Part shown: positions 42,361 through 49,060 of the stretch, in pieces
How the letters are laid out: every line of letters starts with the position of its first letter
Position numbering within the stretch: the stretch's first letter is position 1
Assembly: GCA_001777515.1 (NCBI GenBank)
Contig: MFEF01000022.1
Span: 1-49,060 of the forward strand
Length of the DNA: 49,060 nucleotides
Source: Candidatus Doudnabacteria bacterium RIFCSPHIGHO2_01_48_18
Lineage (GTDB): Bacteria; Patescibacteriota; Doudnabacteria; UBA920; 2-01-FULL-46-14
Direction: 5' to 3'
The notes under the pieces: model-generated
Database searches by the model: none
What the model was told of the DNA's origin: nothing
The model's input: only the letters and a program-made list of their open reading frames with translations
Made by a program: the position numbers and the translations under genes

Positions 42361-43746
42361 ATGTGTGGAATTTTTGGGATTGCAAACCACGTTGAGGCAG
42401 TCCCCATGTCTTATCTTGGCCTCTATGCACTTCAACACAGGGGACAAGAAAGCTGCGGGATTTCGTCCTCTGACGGAACAGGGGTCTATACTCAGAAAGG
42501 GCGTGGATTCGTTAGAGATTTTTTCTCTGAATCGGTAATCGGAAAGCTTAAGGGTTATAGCGCCATTGGGCATGATCGGTATTCGACTGCCGGCGATAAA
42601 GAAGACGGGGCTGAAAAAAACGCCCAACCAATTGTTGTGAAATGCAAGTTTGGAACGATAAGCTTGGCACACAACGGCAATCTAAATAATTTTCAACCCA
42701 TCCGTGCAGCATTGGAGCAGGCAGGAGCCACTTTTCAATGCACAAGCGACAGCGAAATAATCCTCAATCTGATCGCCCGGTCAGAAAAAGACAATATTAT
42801 CGAAGCAATCAAAGATGTCCTTCCCAGAATCAAGGGAGCCTACTCACTCTTGATTTTGACGGAGAAATTGCTGATCGCGGTTCGCGATCCATTGGGAATC
42901 CGCCCCTTGGCGATCGGTCAGTTGAACGGTTCTTATGTATTTTCTTCGGAGACGTGCGCGTTTGATCTGATCAAGGCCGAGGAAGACGATGATCTGTATC
43001 TGCGCGACGTGGAACCCGGAGAAATCATATGGGTGGAGAATGGCGAGCTGCATTCCGAAAGATTTGCACGCAGTCCGTTTTTGGCCCAATGTAGTTTCGA
43101 GCACGTTTATTTCTCCCGTCCGGATAGCGATGTATTTTCCGGGCGCAACGTGGCCGACAGTCGCGACCTAATGGGCCGGCTCTTGGCCCGTGAGCATCCG
43201 ATAGACGCAGATATAGTGGTTCCCGTTCAGGCTTCCGGGGCGCAGGCGGCACTGGGATTCGCAGAGGAGTCAGGTATCCGTTTCACGCTTGACCTCATCC
43301 GCAATCACTATGTCGCGCGCACTTTTATTGAGCCAAAAACAACGATCAGACACTTTGGCGTAAAGCTGAAGCATAATCCAATCAGGAAGCGAATACGCGG
43401 CAAGCGCGTGGTACTCGTGGATGATTCAATCATGCGCAGTACGACCATGCGCAAGCTCGTCCGTTTGATTCGAGCGGCTGGTGCTGTTGAGGTGCATGTG
43501 CGGATCAGTTGTCCACCCACTATCTCACCCTGTTTTTATGGGGTGGATACGCCAACGCATGAGGAACTGATAGCCGCCACCCACAGCCAAGAAGAGATTT
43601 GCAAGATCATAGAAGCAGATTCGTTGGGTTATCTCAGTCAGCGGTATCTTACGATGGCGTTGGGCCGCAGGCCGAAACAGTGGTGCTTCGCCTGCTGGGA
43701 TAAAAACTATCCAGCAGGCACGCCACAAGAATTCCAAGTAGTTTGA
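42361..43746 (+). CDS. purF: amidophosphoribosyltransferase
   Basis: First committed step of purine synthesis: PRPP plus glutamine give phosphoribosylamine. 461 aa from ATG at 42361, after AAGGAGG. The second codon is Cys (MCGIFGI), the N-terminal nucleophile of the glutaminase domain with HRGQESCGI, GHDRYSTAG and LAHNGNL. The C-terminal phosphoribosyltransferase domain has the PRPP loop VVLVDDSIMRSTTMRKLV and a C-terminal CFACWD. The upstream in-frame extension runs over the tRNA terminator and would remove the N-terminal Cys, so it is rejected. No other pur genes are in the window. Confidence 0.95.
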   Translation: MCGIFGIANHVEAVPMSYLGLYALQHRGQESCGISSSDGTGVYTQKGRGFVRDFFSESVIGKLKGYSAIGHDRYSTAGDKEDGAEKNAQPIVVKCKFGTISLAHNGNLNNFQPIRAALEQAGATFQCTSDSEIILNLIARSEKDNIIEAIKDVLPRIKGAYSLLILTEKLLIAVRDPLGIRPLAIGQLNGSYVFSSETCAFDLIKAEEDDDLYLRDVEPGEIIWVENGELHSERFARSPFLAQCSFEHVYFSRPDSDVFSGRNVADSRDLMGRLLAREHPIDADIVVPVQASGAQAALGFAEESGIRFTLDLIRNHYVARTFIEPKTTIRHFGVKLKHNPIRKRIRGKRVVLVDDSIMRSTTMRKLVRLIRAAGAVEVHVRISCPPTISPCFYGVDTPTHEELIAATHSQEEICKIIEADSLGYLSQRYLTMALGRRPKQWCFACWDKNYPAGTPQEFQVV

Positions 43747-43767
43747 AAATCCAAAGCGGCCGAGGTT

Positions 43768-45960
43768 TTATTCCTCTGCCGCTTCTTTTTTTTCTTCAGT
43801 TTTTTCCGTTGATCCATCCGCTGTCGGGAATTTCCAGGTAGCGTATTCGCAATCTGGGTAGCGGTTGCAGCCCCAGAATTTGCGGCCGCCCTTGCGAGCC
43901 TTCTTTTCTATGAGATCGCCTCGGTCGCACTGCGGACATTTAACGCCAGTTTTTTTCTCAATTTTTTCAATATGTTTGCACTCGGGATATTTATCACAGC
44001 CAATGAAAAAGCCAAAACGGCCTTTTTTCACAACGAGGTGGCCATGCTCGCAAACCGGGCAAGCCCCGCCGATTTGTTTATTCTCTTCTTTGATCTTTTT
44101 CTCTGCCGCCTCTTCTTCCGGCAGTTGTTTGGTGCCTTTGCATTCTGGGTAATCTACGCAAGCCATGAACTGCCCGAATCGCCCGAATTTTATCACCATG
44201 TGTTTGCCGCAAATCGGGCAGGGGACATTGGTCTGTTGCACCTGCTTTTTCACAGAGGTTTTCTTTTCCTCAAGATTTTCCTTGAAGGGCGCGTAAAATT
44301 CTTTGATGACCGGCTGCCATTTCAGTTTCCCCTCGGCAATTTCATCGAGATATTCTTCCATTTTCGCGGTAAATTCATAATCCACGATTTTCGGGAAATG
44401 CTCGACAAGGATGTCATTGACCAGCAGGCCGATGGTCGTGGGTTTGAATTTCTTTTCTTCTTTTTCCACGTAACCGCGCTCGAGGATGGTGGAAATGGTG
44501 GGGGCATAGGTAGAAGGACGGCCAATGCCATATGATTCGAGCGCTTTCACGAGCGACGCGTCGGTGAATCTCGGCGGCGGCTCAGTAAAATGTTGCTTGC
44601 CTGCCAGCTCATGCAGGGCGAGCCACTGATTTTTGGAAAGCTCAGGGAGATGGCCTTCTGGAAGCTCATCTGTTTCTTCATCTTCGTCGCGGTCTTCCAT
44701 ATAGGCCTTGATAAACCCGTCAAATTTCATAACCTGGCCTGATGCGCGGAACATATATTTTGCGCCAGTACTAATGTCGACGCTGGTTTGATCAAAAATT
44801 GCTTCCGGCATTTGGCTTGCCAGGGTGCGCTTCCAGATAAGGTCATAAAGTTTGGCGTGTTTCGCATCCAAATCTTCACCTTCGAGATTACCAGCCTCCA
44901 CAGAAAGATCCGTCGGGCGGATGCCTTCATGGGCTTCCTGCGCCCCTTTGCTCTTGGTTTTATATCGGCGGGTGCTGCCCACATAATCTTTGCCGTACTT
45001 TTTTGAGATAACGGATTGTGCTTGCGTAAGCGCGGATTCGGCCAGGTTCACGGAATCTGTTCTCATGTAGGTAATGTAGCCAAGCTCATAGAGCTTTTGG
45101 GCGAGGGTCATGGTTTGTTTGGCAGACATCCCAAGCTTGCGGGCGGCTTCCTGCTGCAACGTCGAGGTAGTGAAAGGCGCGGCGGGTGAGCGTTTGACCT
45201 CTTTTTTGGTAATCTCTTCTACTGTATATGCAGCGCCCTTCAGGTCAGCGACGATTTTATCGCCCTGCTCTTTGGAAGGGATATCGAATTTTTTCAAAGC
45301 AGCGCCATCAATACTGTGCAGCTTCGCGCCAAAAATCTCGTGCTGTTTTCCGCCAGTTGGCGGATTCGGAGACAGCTTGGCTTCTATGGTCCAGTATTCC
45401 TGGGTTTTAAATTTCTCAATCTCGCGTTCGCGCTCCACGATCAAACGCATGGCCACTGATTGCACCCTGCCCGCGGAGAGGCCGTATTTAACCTTGGTCC
45501 ACAGGAAAGGCGAGAGTTCATAGCCAACCAGGCGGTCGAGAACACGTCTGGCCTGCTGCGCGTCTACGAGGTGCAGATAAATGTGGCGAGGATTTTCAAG
45601 AGCCTTTTCAATGGCGGTTTTGGTGATCTCGTGGAACACTATTCTTTTGGCTTGTTTTTCATCCAGCTTCAGGGCGTGCACGAGGTGCCAGGCGATTGCC
45701 TCGCCTTCGCGGTCCTCATCAGTTGCGAGAATCACTTCGTCGGCTTTTTTCGCGAGGGCTTGGAGCTCCTTCACGTGTTTAGATTTGTCGCGAGGGATAA
45801 GGTACTCTGGTTCGAAATCTTTCTCGATATCAATGCCCATTTTGCTTTTCGGCAGGTCCCGGATATGACCAAAAGAGGATTCAATCTTGAATTCTTTCCC
45901 TAAAAATTTAGAAATGGTTTTTGCTTTCGTCGGCGACTCGACGATAACCAATTTAGACAT
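43768..45960 (-). CDS. topA: DNA topoisomerase I
   Basis: Relaxes negative supercoils by single-strand passage. 730 aa: Toprim domain (KLVIVESPTKAKTI, ATDEDREGEAIAWH), the catalytic Tyr in YITYMRTDSV, the RPSTYAPTI region, and three C-terminal Cys4 zinc ribbons (CPICGKHM...CVDYPEC, CPVCEHGH...CDKYPEC, CPQCDRGD...CNRYPDC). Intact and of usual length. It converges with purF, whose likely terminator (AGCGGC/GCCGCT) lies in the last codons of topA. A TTGACA-17-TAAAAC promoter lies seven bases before the ATG. topA often follows dprA, and dprA is indeed nearby upstream. Confidence 0.97.
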   Translation of the reverse strand: MSKLVIVESPTKAKTISKFLGKEFKIESSFGHIRDLPKSKMGIDIEKDFEPEYLIPRDKSKHVKELQALAKKADEVILATDEDREGEAIAWHLVHALKLDEKQAKRIVFHEITKTAIEKALENPRHIYLHLVDAQQARRVLDRLVGYELSPFLWTKVKYGLSAGRVQSVAMRLIVEREREIEKFKTQEYWTIEAKLSPNPPTGGKQHEIFGAKLHSIDGAALKKFDIPSKEQGDKIVADLKGAAYTVEEITKKEVKRSPAAPFTTSTLQQEAARKLGMSAKQTMTLAQKLYELGYITYMRTDSVNLAESALTQAQSVISKKYGKDYVGSTRRYKTKSKGAQEAHEGIRPTDLSVEAGNLEGEDLDAKHAKLYDLIWKRTLASQMPEAIFDQTSVDISTGAKYMFRASGQVMKFDGFIKAYMEDRDEDEETDELPEGHLPELSKNQWLALHELAGKQHFTEPPPRFTDASLVKALESYGIGRPSTYAPTISTILERGYVEKEEKKFKPTTIGLLVNDILVEHFPKIVDYEFTAKMEEYLDEIAEGKLKWQPVIKEFYAPFKENLEEKKTSVKKQVQQTNVPCPICGKHMVIKFGRFGQFMACVDYPECKGTKQLPEEEAAEKKIKEENKQIGGACPVCEHGHLVVKKGRFGFFIGCDKYPECKHIEKIEKKTGVKCPQCDRGDLIEKKARKGGRKFWGCNRYPDCEYATWKFPTADGSTEKTEEKKEAAEE

Positions 45961-45967
45961 GTGCTAA

Positions 45968-45996
45968 GTTTTAACAAACAAATTATATTCTGTCAA
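45968..45996 (-). promoter_or_regulatory. topA promoter
   Basis: TTGACA (45996-45991), 17-base spacer, TAAAAC (45973-45968), then seven bases to the ATG: a leaderless layout. A long palindrome (46017-46056) lies about 20 bases upstream. Confidence 0.55.
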
Positions 45997-46016
45997 GAAT
46001 TTATAGCAAAAAAATA

Positions 46017-46056
46017 ATGTACCATATTTTAACCGATCGGTTAATTCATGGTACAT
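46017..46056. repeat. 40-bp palindrome at the 3' end of the PaaX/Cas2-like gene
   Basis: Outer arms ATGTACCAT and ATGGTACAT, centre TTAACCGATCGGTTAA (perfect), with three mismatched pairs between. It is homologous to the palindrome at 46664 (shared ATGTACCA, TTTAACCGATCG, TGGTACAT). The reconstructed stop codon of the PaaX/Cas2-like gene lies in one arm. On the minus strand it is followed by TTATTTTTTT, so it could also terminate that gene. Confidence 0.75.
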
Positions 46057-46656
46057 GCAAATTAAAATTTTTAATTAATTCCTTGTCGCCAAAAAACCGA
46101 TTTGCCTGCAATAAATCCAGCACCTTCCTGTCGGGGTATTGCACCCCGCAGGAAGGCTATATTGAGCCATTCATCCCCGCAGCAAGCTGCGGGGTATTCT
46201 GGAAGGTGCTGGATAAATGTACGCACGATGTTATTTTTAGATAGTCAGTTATTAAATTGAGTTCTGTTTCACACTCGTAAGGAAGCACAAATACGCTTCT
46301 TTGAAAATGAAAAAAACCAAGCTCTTTCAATTTCCGTCGAAAAGTTTGTCTCGTCCCACTGTTTTTTTTCGGGATATCAAAGGTTAATAACCGCCATTTA
46401 CCATCCCACGGAGCCTTTTTAATCCCAGCTTTGTGAGCAGAACCTGTCCTTTTGGAGACCGCGCTGGAAAGGCGATAAATTTTTTGTTCTTGAGATAGTA
46501 CAGTCTTCTCTGGATTTCTCGTCGGTTATACTTCTCCATGTACTTTTCTGGATCTAAAATCAGCTCCATTGTCGCATCCTTCATTGAGACGAGCTTTAGT
46601 ATTATATCCTCTACATCCCAGCGATTTCTGCTTCGAAATGATCCTTGATATCCCAT
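46046..46656 (-). pseudogene. PaaX/Cas2-like protein, broken by frameshift and insertion
   Basis: The first 80 residues (46656 to about 46417) form a winged-helix-like N terminus with NRREIQRRLYYLKNKKFIAF. One A seems lost from a run (five A at 46420-46416). Restoring it continues as KAPWDGKWRLLTFDIPKK, then TFRRKLKELGFFHFQRSVFV, PYECETELNLITDYL. This is the ferredoxin-like Cas2/PaaX C-terminal domain common in CPR genomes. The palindromic element (copy 4) then interrupts the last strand; beyond it ANRFFGDKELIKNFNLHVP ends the gene. Without repair the product stops after 90 residues. Related palindromes lie immediately before the start and at the stop. Confidence 0.8.
46116..46213 (-). mobile_element. 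98-bp palindromic element, copy 4 (in the PaaX/Cas2-like gene)
   Basis: Same sequence as copies 1 and 2 but in the opposite orientation on the plus strand, flanked by TAAA (46112-46115 and 46214-46217), which is TTTA on the other strand. Removing element plus one TTTA joins VHL to LQANRFF in frame. Confidence 0.92.
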
Positions 46657-46663
46657 ATATTTC

Positions 46664-46707
46664 TAATGTACCACAGTTTAACCGATCGCGTAAACTGTGG
46701 TACATTA
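46664..46707. repeat. 44-bp palindrome upstream of the PaaX/Cas2-like gene
   Basis: Perfect 17-bp arms TAATGTACCACAGTTTA and TAAACTGTGGTACATTA around a 10-base centre ACCGATCGCG, seven bases before the start codon of the gene. An extended -10-like TGGTACATT lies in the arm nearest the gene, so a protein bound here would control it. Homologous to the palindrome at 46017. Confidence 0.85.
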
Positions 46708-46722
46708 GGGAAATAAAAAACA

Positions 46723-46748
46723 CGGCGGTCTCAATGACGAGACCGCCG
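46723..46748 (-). terminator. terminator after the 222-aa secreted protein gene
   Basis: CGGCGGTCTC (46723-46732) pairs with GAGACCGCCG (46739-46748); on the minus strand GTGTTTTTT follows. Confidence 0.8.
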
Positions 46749-46774
46749 GTTAGAGTCATACTGGCTGACGCGAT

Positions 46775-47443
46775 TCATTTCGGAGGCCAGCCAGGAACCA
46801 GGTCGCGGTAGCACTGCGCTGCGGATTTGCGGGACTTTAAACAGGCACTGAATTTTTCCGAAAATTCATCATTAGCGCGGCCGCCCAGATCTGCGATCTT
46901 TCCATGAATGATTGGCAGTAGAAAATAGTTAATTTCATCTACGATTTTTTCCGCTTGACTATTTTCCTTTGTTGCCGAGTCTATTATCTTGTATACGTCT
47001 TGAGCATCGAGCCAGGTACGAAAATTGCCCCATAGCGCTTGATATTTGTTCCAGTCGCTTTGGTTTTGTTCCAACGCTGTTGTCTGCATAATCACGGGGG
47101 TTTTTACTAACGTATCAAACAGACTTCTGGCTGCAGATTCGAGGGTGCTGCAAGTTCCGTAAAGCTCCGGCCTGCGGTTAGACAATTCGGAATACTCGAA
47201 GAACAGCTCCTCCATCCTTTTCACGTGCGGGGTAGATGGTACTATATTGAGAATCTGTTTGAGCTCGGCAGCGATTTGTTGCTGACGGGCAGTCCGGCTT
47301 TCTGCCAGAGATTTACATTGCTCTGCCTCTGTCATTTTGGATTTGAGTTTATCCGGCAGGCCATCTCTCCAGGTTTCAGTTTGGCTAATCGCCAGGCACG
47401 GCACTGCAAGCAAAATTACCACGGCGTAAGCCACCTTTTTCAT
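46775..47443 (-). CDS. secreted protein of unknown function, 222 aa
   Basis: Signal peptide MKKVAYAVVILLAVPCLAIS with a likely cut before QTETW, then an all-helical, charged mature part with four Cys (EQCKSL, GTCSTL, SACLKS, AQCYRD) that could form two disulfides, and a GWPPK end. The ribosome site AAAGGAGC precedes the ATG. I do not recognise the family. The gene has its own terminator and follows the CapA-like gene by 26 bases on the same strand. Confidence 0.75.
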   Translation of the reverse strand: MKKVAYAVVILLAVPCLAISQTETWRDGLPDKLKSKMTEAEQCKSLAESRTARQQQIAAELKQILNIVPSTPHVKRMEELFFEYSELSNRRPELYGTCSTLESAARSLFDTLVKTPVIMQTTALEQNQSDWNKYQALWGNFRTWLDAQDVYKIIDSATKENSQAEKIVDEINYFLLPIIHGKIADLGGRANDEFSEKFSACLKSRKSAAQCYRDLVPGWPPK

Positions 47444-47469
47444 AGCTCGCTCCTTTGGGATGTCAAAAT

Positions 47470-48495
47470 TCAGAATTTAATATAACTCTTTGCCTTGATT
47501 TTGGAAAGGATACTGATTTTTTCTTTTTCTGTCGCAGGGCGCGGACAGCAGTAGTTGTCGATCACAACCGGGATTAATTCGGCAGACTTTAATTTGCTGG
47601 CTTGGAATTCCAGTTTGACTGCCAACCCCTCGCGAGTATCCTGCGACCACATTTGGTCAAACACGAAATTGCCCAAGGAGTAAAAAATGGGTTTGCCTTG
47701 GTAGATTTCTATTTCCTGGATCCAGTGCGGGTGATGGCCGATAACAATGTCTGCTCCCGCGTCGATGGCGGCGTGCGCAAAATCAATTTGCCCCTGATTT
47801 GGTTTACGAGTATATTCCGTACCGGCATGCATACTTGCGATGATGGCATCGGATTTGTTTTTTAGATCCGCAATATCTTCATTCATTTGAGATATGTCCA
47901 TGGTTGCGATTTGCGGGTGCGTGCTCTTGCCGCCGTCATTATGGGCTGTGTAGCTGTAGGCAAGAAATCCGAATCTGATCCCGTTTCGCTCAATTACCGC
48001 ACTTTTACTGGATTCGTTTACTTTCGAAGTGCCTACTGGGGCGATAGCGAGTGAATTTAAATGCTCGATTGTAAAATCAACATTGTCTGCTCCCTGGTCC
48101 ATAGAATGATTGTTCGCGGTCGATAGCGCGTCAAAGCCTGCTTGCTTTATTCCCGCGGCGTGTTGTGTGAGACAGCGAAAGACTATTCCTTCACGGATCG
48201 GCACATTCGAATCCGACAAGGGGCATTCGAGGTTGCCAAACGTGATGTCAGCGCCCGAGAGAATATCAGCAACTTTTAGAAACGGCAGATTGGGATTGCC
48301 AGCCTCGTTGATTTTCGTACCAACATGGCGCGAAAACATAATGTCGCCAACAGCAACAAGAGTTGTGGTTGGCAAAAACTTAGTTTGGTTTCGTAATACT
48401 TCAGTTGGGGCGAGTACTGGACTACCCCAGGAAACTACCAGCACTGCCAGTATGATGATTATGAGAAAATTTTTTAGTTTACCGTGAAATGACAT
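47470..48495 (-). CDS. CapA family protein (PGA_cap metallophosphatase fold)
   Basis: 341 aa with an N-terminal anchor or signal (FLIIIILAVLVVSWGSPVLA) and the CapA/PgsA calcineurin-like domain: VAVGDIMFSRHVG, FGNLECPLSD, STANNHSMDQGADN, ASMHAGTEY and GHHPHWIQEIEIYQGKPIFYSLGNFVFDQ. The Bacillus homologue takes part in polyglutamate capsule synthesis, but many CapA proteins have other or unknown substrates and no other capsule genes are here. It overlaps dprA by 17 bases. Confidence 0.88.
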   Translation of the reverse strand: MSFHGKLKNFLIIIILAVLVVSWGSPVLAPTEVLRNQTKFLPTTTLVAVGDIMFSRHVGTKINEAGNPNLPFLKVADILSGADITFGNLECPLSDSNVPIREGIVFRCLTQHAAGIKQAGFDALSTANNHSMDQGADNVDFTIEHLNSLAIAPVGTSKVNESSKSAVIERNGIRFGFLAYSYTAHNDGGKSTHPQIATMDISQMNEDIADLKNKSDAIIASMHAGTEYTRKPNQGQIDFAHAAIDAGADIVIGHHPHWIQEIEIYQGKPIFYSLGNFVFDQMWSQDTREGLAVKLEFQASKLKSAELIPVVIDNYCCPRPATEKEKISILSKIKAKSYIKF

Positions 48496-49060
48496 ATTGG
48501 TTGGCGCCGAGGTTTCGAACTTTACCTTTCATCTCCATGATTGTCAATGTAGCCGCGACTGTGGCGGCCGGCAGACCCGTAGTTTTTACCACAATATCAA
48601 CGTGCGTTGGTTCACGTTTGAGAAGCCCCAGGATCACGGCTTCTTCTTCGTTGTCAGGAGCGATTTCCTGCGTGATAAGCTCAGTTTGTATCGAATCCAG
48701 GTTTAAATCTTCGAGGATATCCGAAGCGCGGGTTACAGCCTTTGCTCCCATTTTCAGGAGATTGTTCGGGCCTTCTGAGCCAGGATTGAAAATCGAGCCG
48801 GGCACCGCAAAAATCTGGCGGTTCTGGTCAAGGGCGTGCTGCGCTGTGATGAGCGATCCGCTTTCTGCCGCTGCCTCGATGACAAGCGTGCCCAGAGACA
48901 TTCCTGAGATGATTCGGTTGCGATTGGGAAAATGATGTTTGAGCGGCGGGGTCCCCAGTGGCAGCTCGGAAATGATCGCGCCGCCACTATCGAGAATTTG
49001 CTGCGCGACATGGCGGTTCAAGGCCGGATAAATGTTATCTACGCCGCAGGCCAGAACCGC
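48479..49060 (-). CDS. dprA: DNA processing protein DprA (3' part)
   Basis: Loads RecA on incoming single-stranded DNA during natural transformation. The gene runs off the window; 193 residues are seen, beginning AVLACGVDNIYPALN. The Rossmann-type DNA-binding part has GAIISELPLGT, HHFPNRNRIISGMS and VIEAAAESGSLITA, followed by FAVPGSIFNPGSEGPNNLL and a C-terminal winged helix (ILGLLKREPTHVDIVVKTTG). The TTG at 49021 is not the start, since the conserved frame continues to the edge. With the pilin gene nearby, competence is possible. Confidence 0.95.
   Translation of the reverse strand, partial: AVLACGVDNIYPALNRHVAQQILDSGGAIISELPLGTPPLKHHFPNRNRIISGMSLGTLVIEAAAESGSLITAQHALDQNRQIFAVPGSIFNPGSEGPNNLLKMGAKAVTRASDILEDLNLDSIQTELITQEIAPDNEEEAVILGLLKREPTHVDIVVKTTGLPAATVAATLTIMEMKGKVRNLGANQYVISR

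Noticed and set aside
46017-46707. CRISPR array suggested by the Cas2-like gene and repeated palindromes
   Set aside because: Only two non-tandem palindromes, no spacers, and no other cas genes; the Cas2-like fold here is the PaaX type.

Overview
The window looks like a chromosome segment of a Candidate Phyla Radiation bacterium (Patescibacteria, Parcubacteria-like). This is an inference from gene content and style: compact genes with many 4-20 bp overlaps, short proteins, an EF-P without the usual KPGK loop tip, a PaaX/Cas2-like gene of the type common in this group, and short repeats of a kind I associate with these genomes. TGA is an ordinary stop here (for example the hrcA/grpE ATGA overlap), so code 25 is not in use. 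No rRNA is present to fix the lineage.

Layout. 1-450: gene-poor, with a possible 14-residue peptide and a terminator. 450-8640: housekeeping genes: PBP1A, DedA, AI-2E-type permease, glutaredoxin, HAD, TrxB, and a ribosomal operon rpsF-ssb-rpsR-efp behind a structured leader. 8871-9926: ychF. About 9.86-21.2 kb: an integrated, more A/T-rich mobile element abutting the 5' end of ychF. It holds a serine recombinase broken by one TGA (its last codons lie inside ychF), two small HTH proteins, a gene-II-like replication protein next to an origin-like nested palindrome, a DUF5659 gene, an unknown 530-aa protein, a structured RNA, a type III restriction-modification pair (mod/res), a very acidic 53-aa protein and dinD.

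21.4-35.3 kb: phosphohexomutase, a decayed DUF559 gene, trpS, RNase J, tRNA-Leu, a peptide-binding protein, secG, uvrC, a YibE/F protein and uvrA behind a palindromic operator. 35.5-37.5 kb: a cell-surface cluster: an LPRTG protein, a sortase whose catalytic Cys is Ser, and a type IV pilin-like protein. 37.7-42.1 kb: CIRCE-hrcA-grpE-dnaK-dnaJ. 42.2-46 kb: tRNA-Lys, purF, topA. 46-46.7 kb: a PaaX/Cas2-like pseudogene bounded by two related long palindromes. 46.8-49.06 kb: a secreted protein, a CapA-like protein and the 3' part of dprA.

Three threads run through the window. First, a 98-bp palindromic element occurs four times (once as a 67-bp deletion derivative), always flanked by direct TTTA. 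Element plus duplication is 102 bp, so insertion keeps frame: one copy adds 34 residues inside uvrC, and two others sit in mobile-type genes that are already broken. It resembles in style the Rickettsia palindromic elements. Second, several sigma70-like promoters place the -10 box only 4-9 nt before the start codon (PBP1A, HTH-recombinase, phosphohexomutase, trpS, secG, topA), which suggests leaderless transcripts. Third, regulatory RNA and DNA palindromes are frequent: the rpsF and RNase J leaders, the RNA before mod, the uvrA operator and CIRCE.
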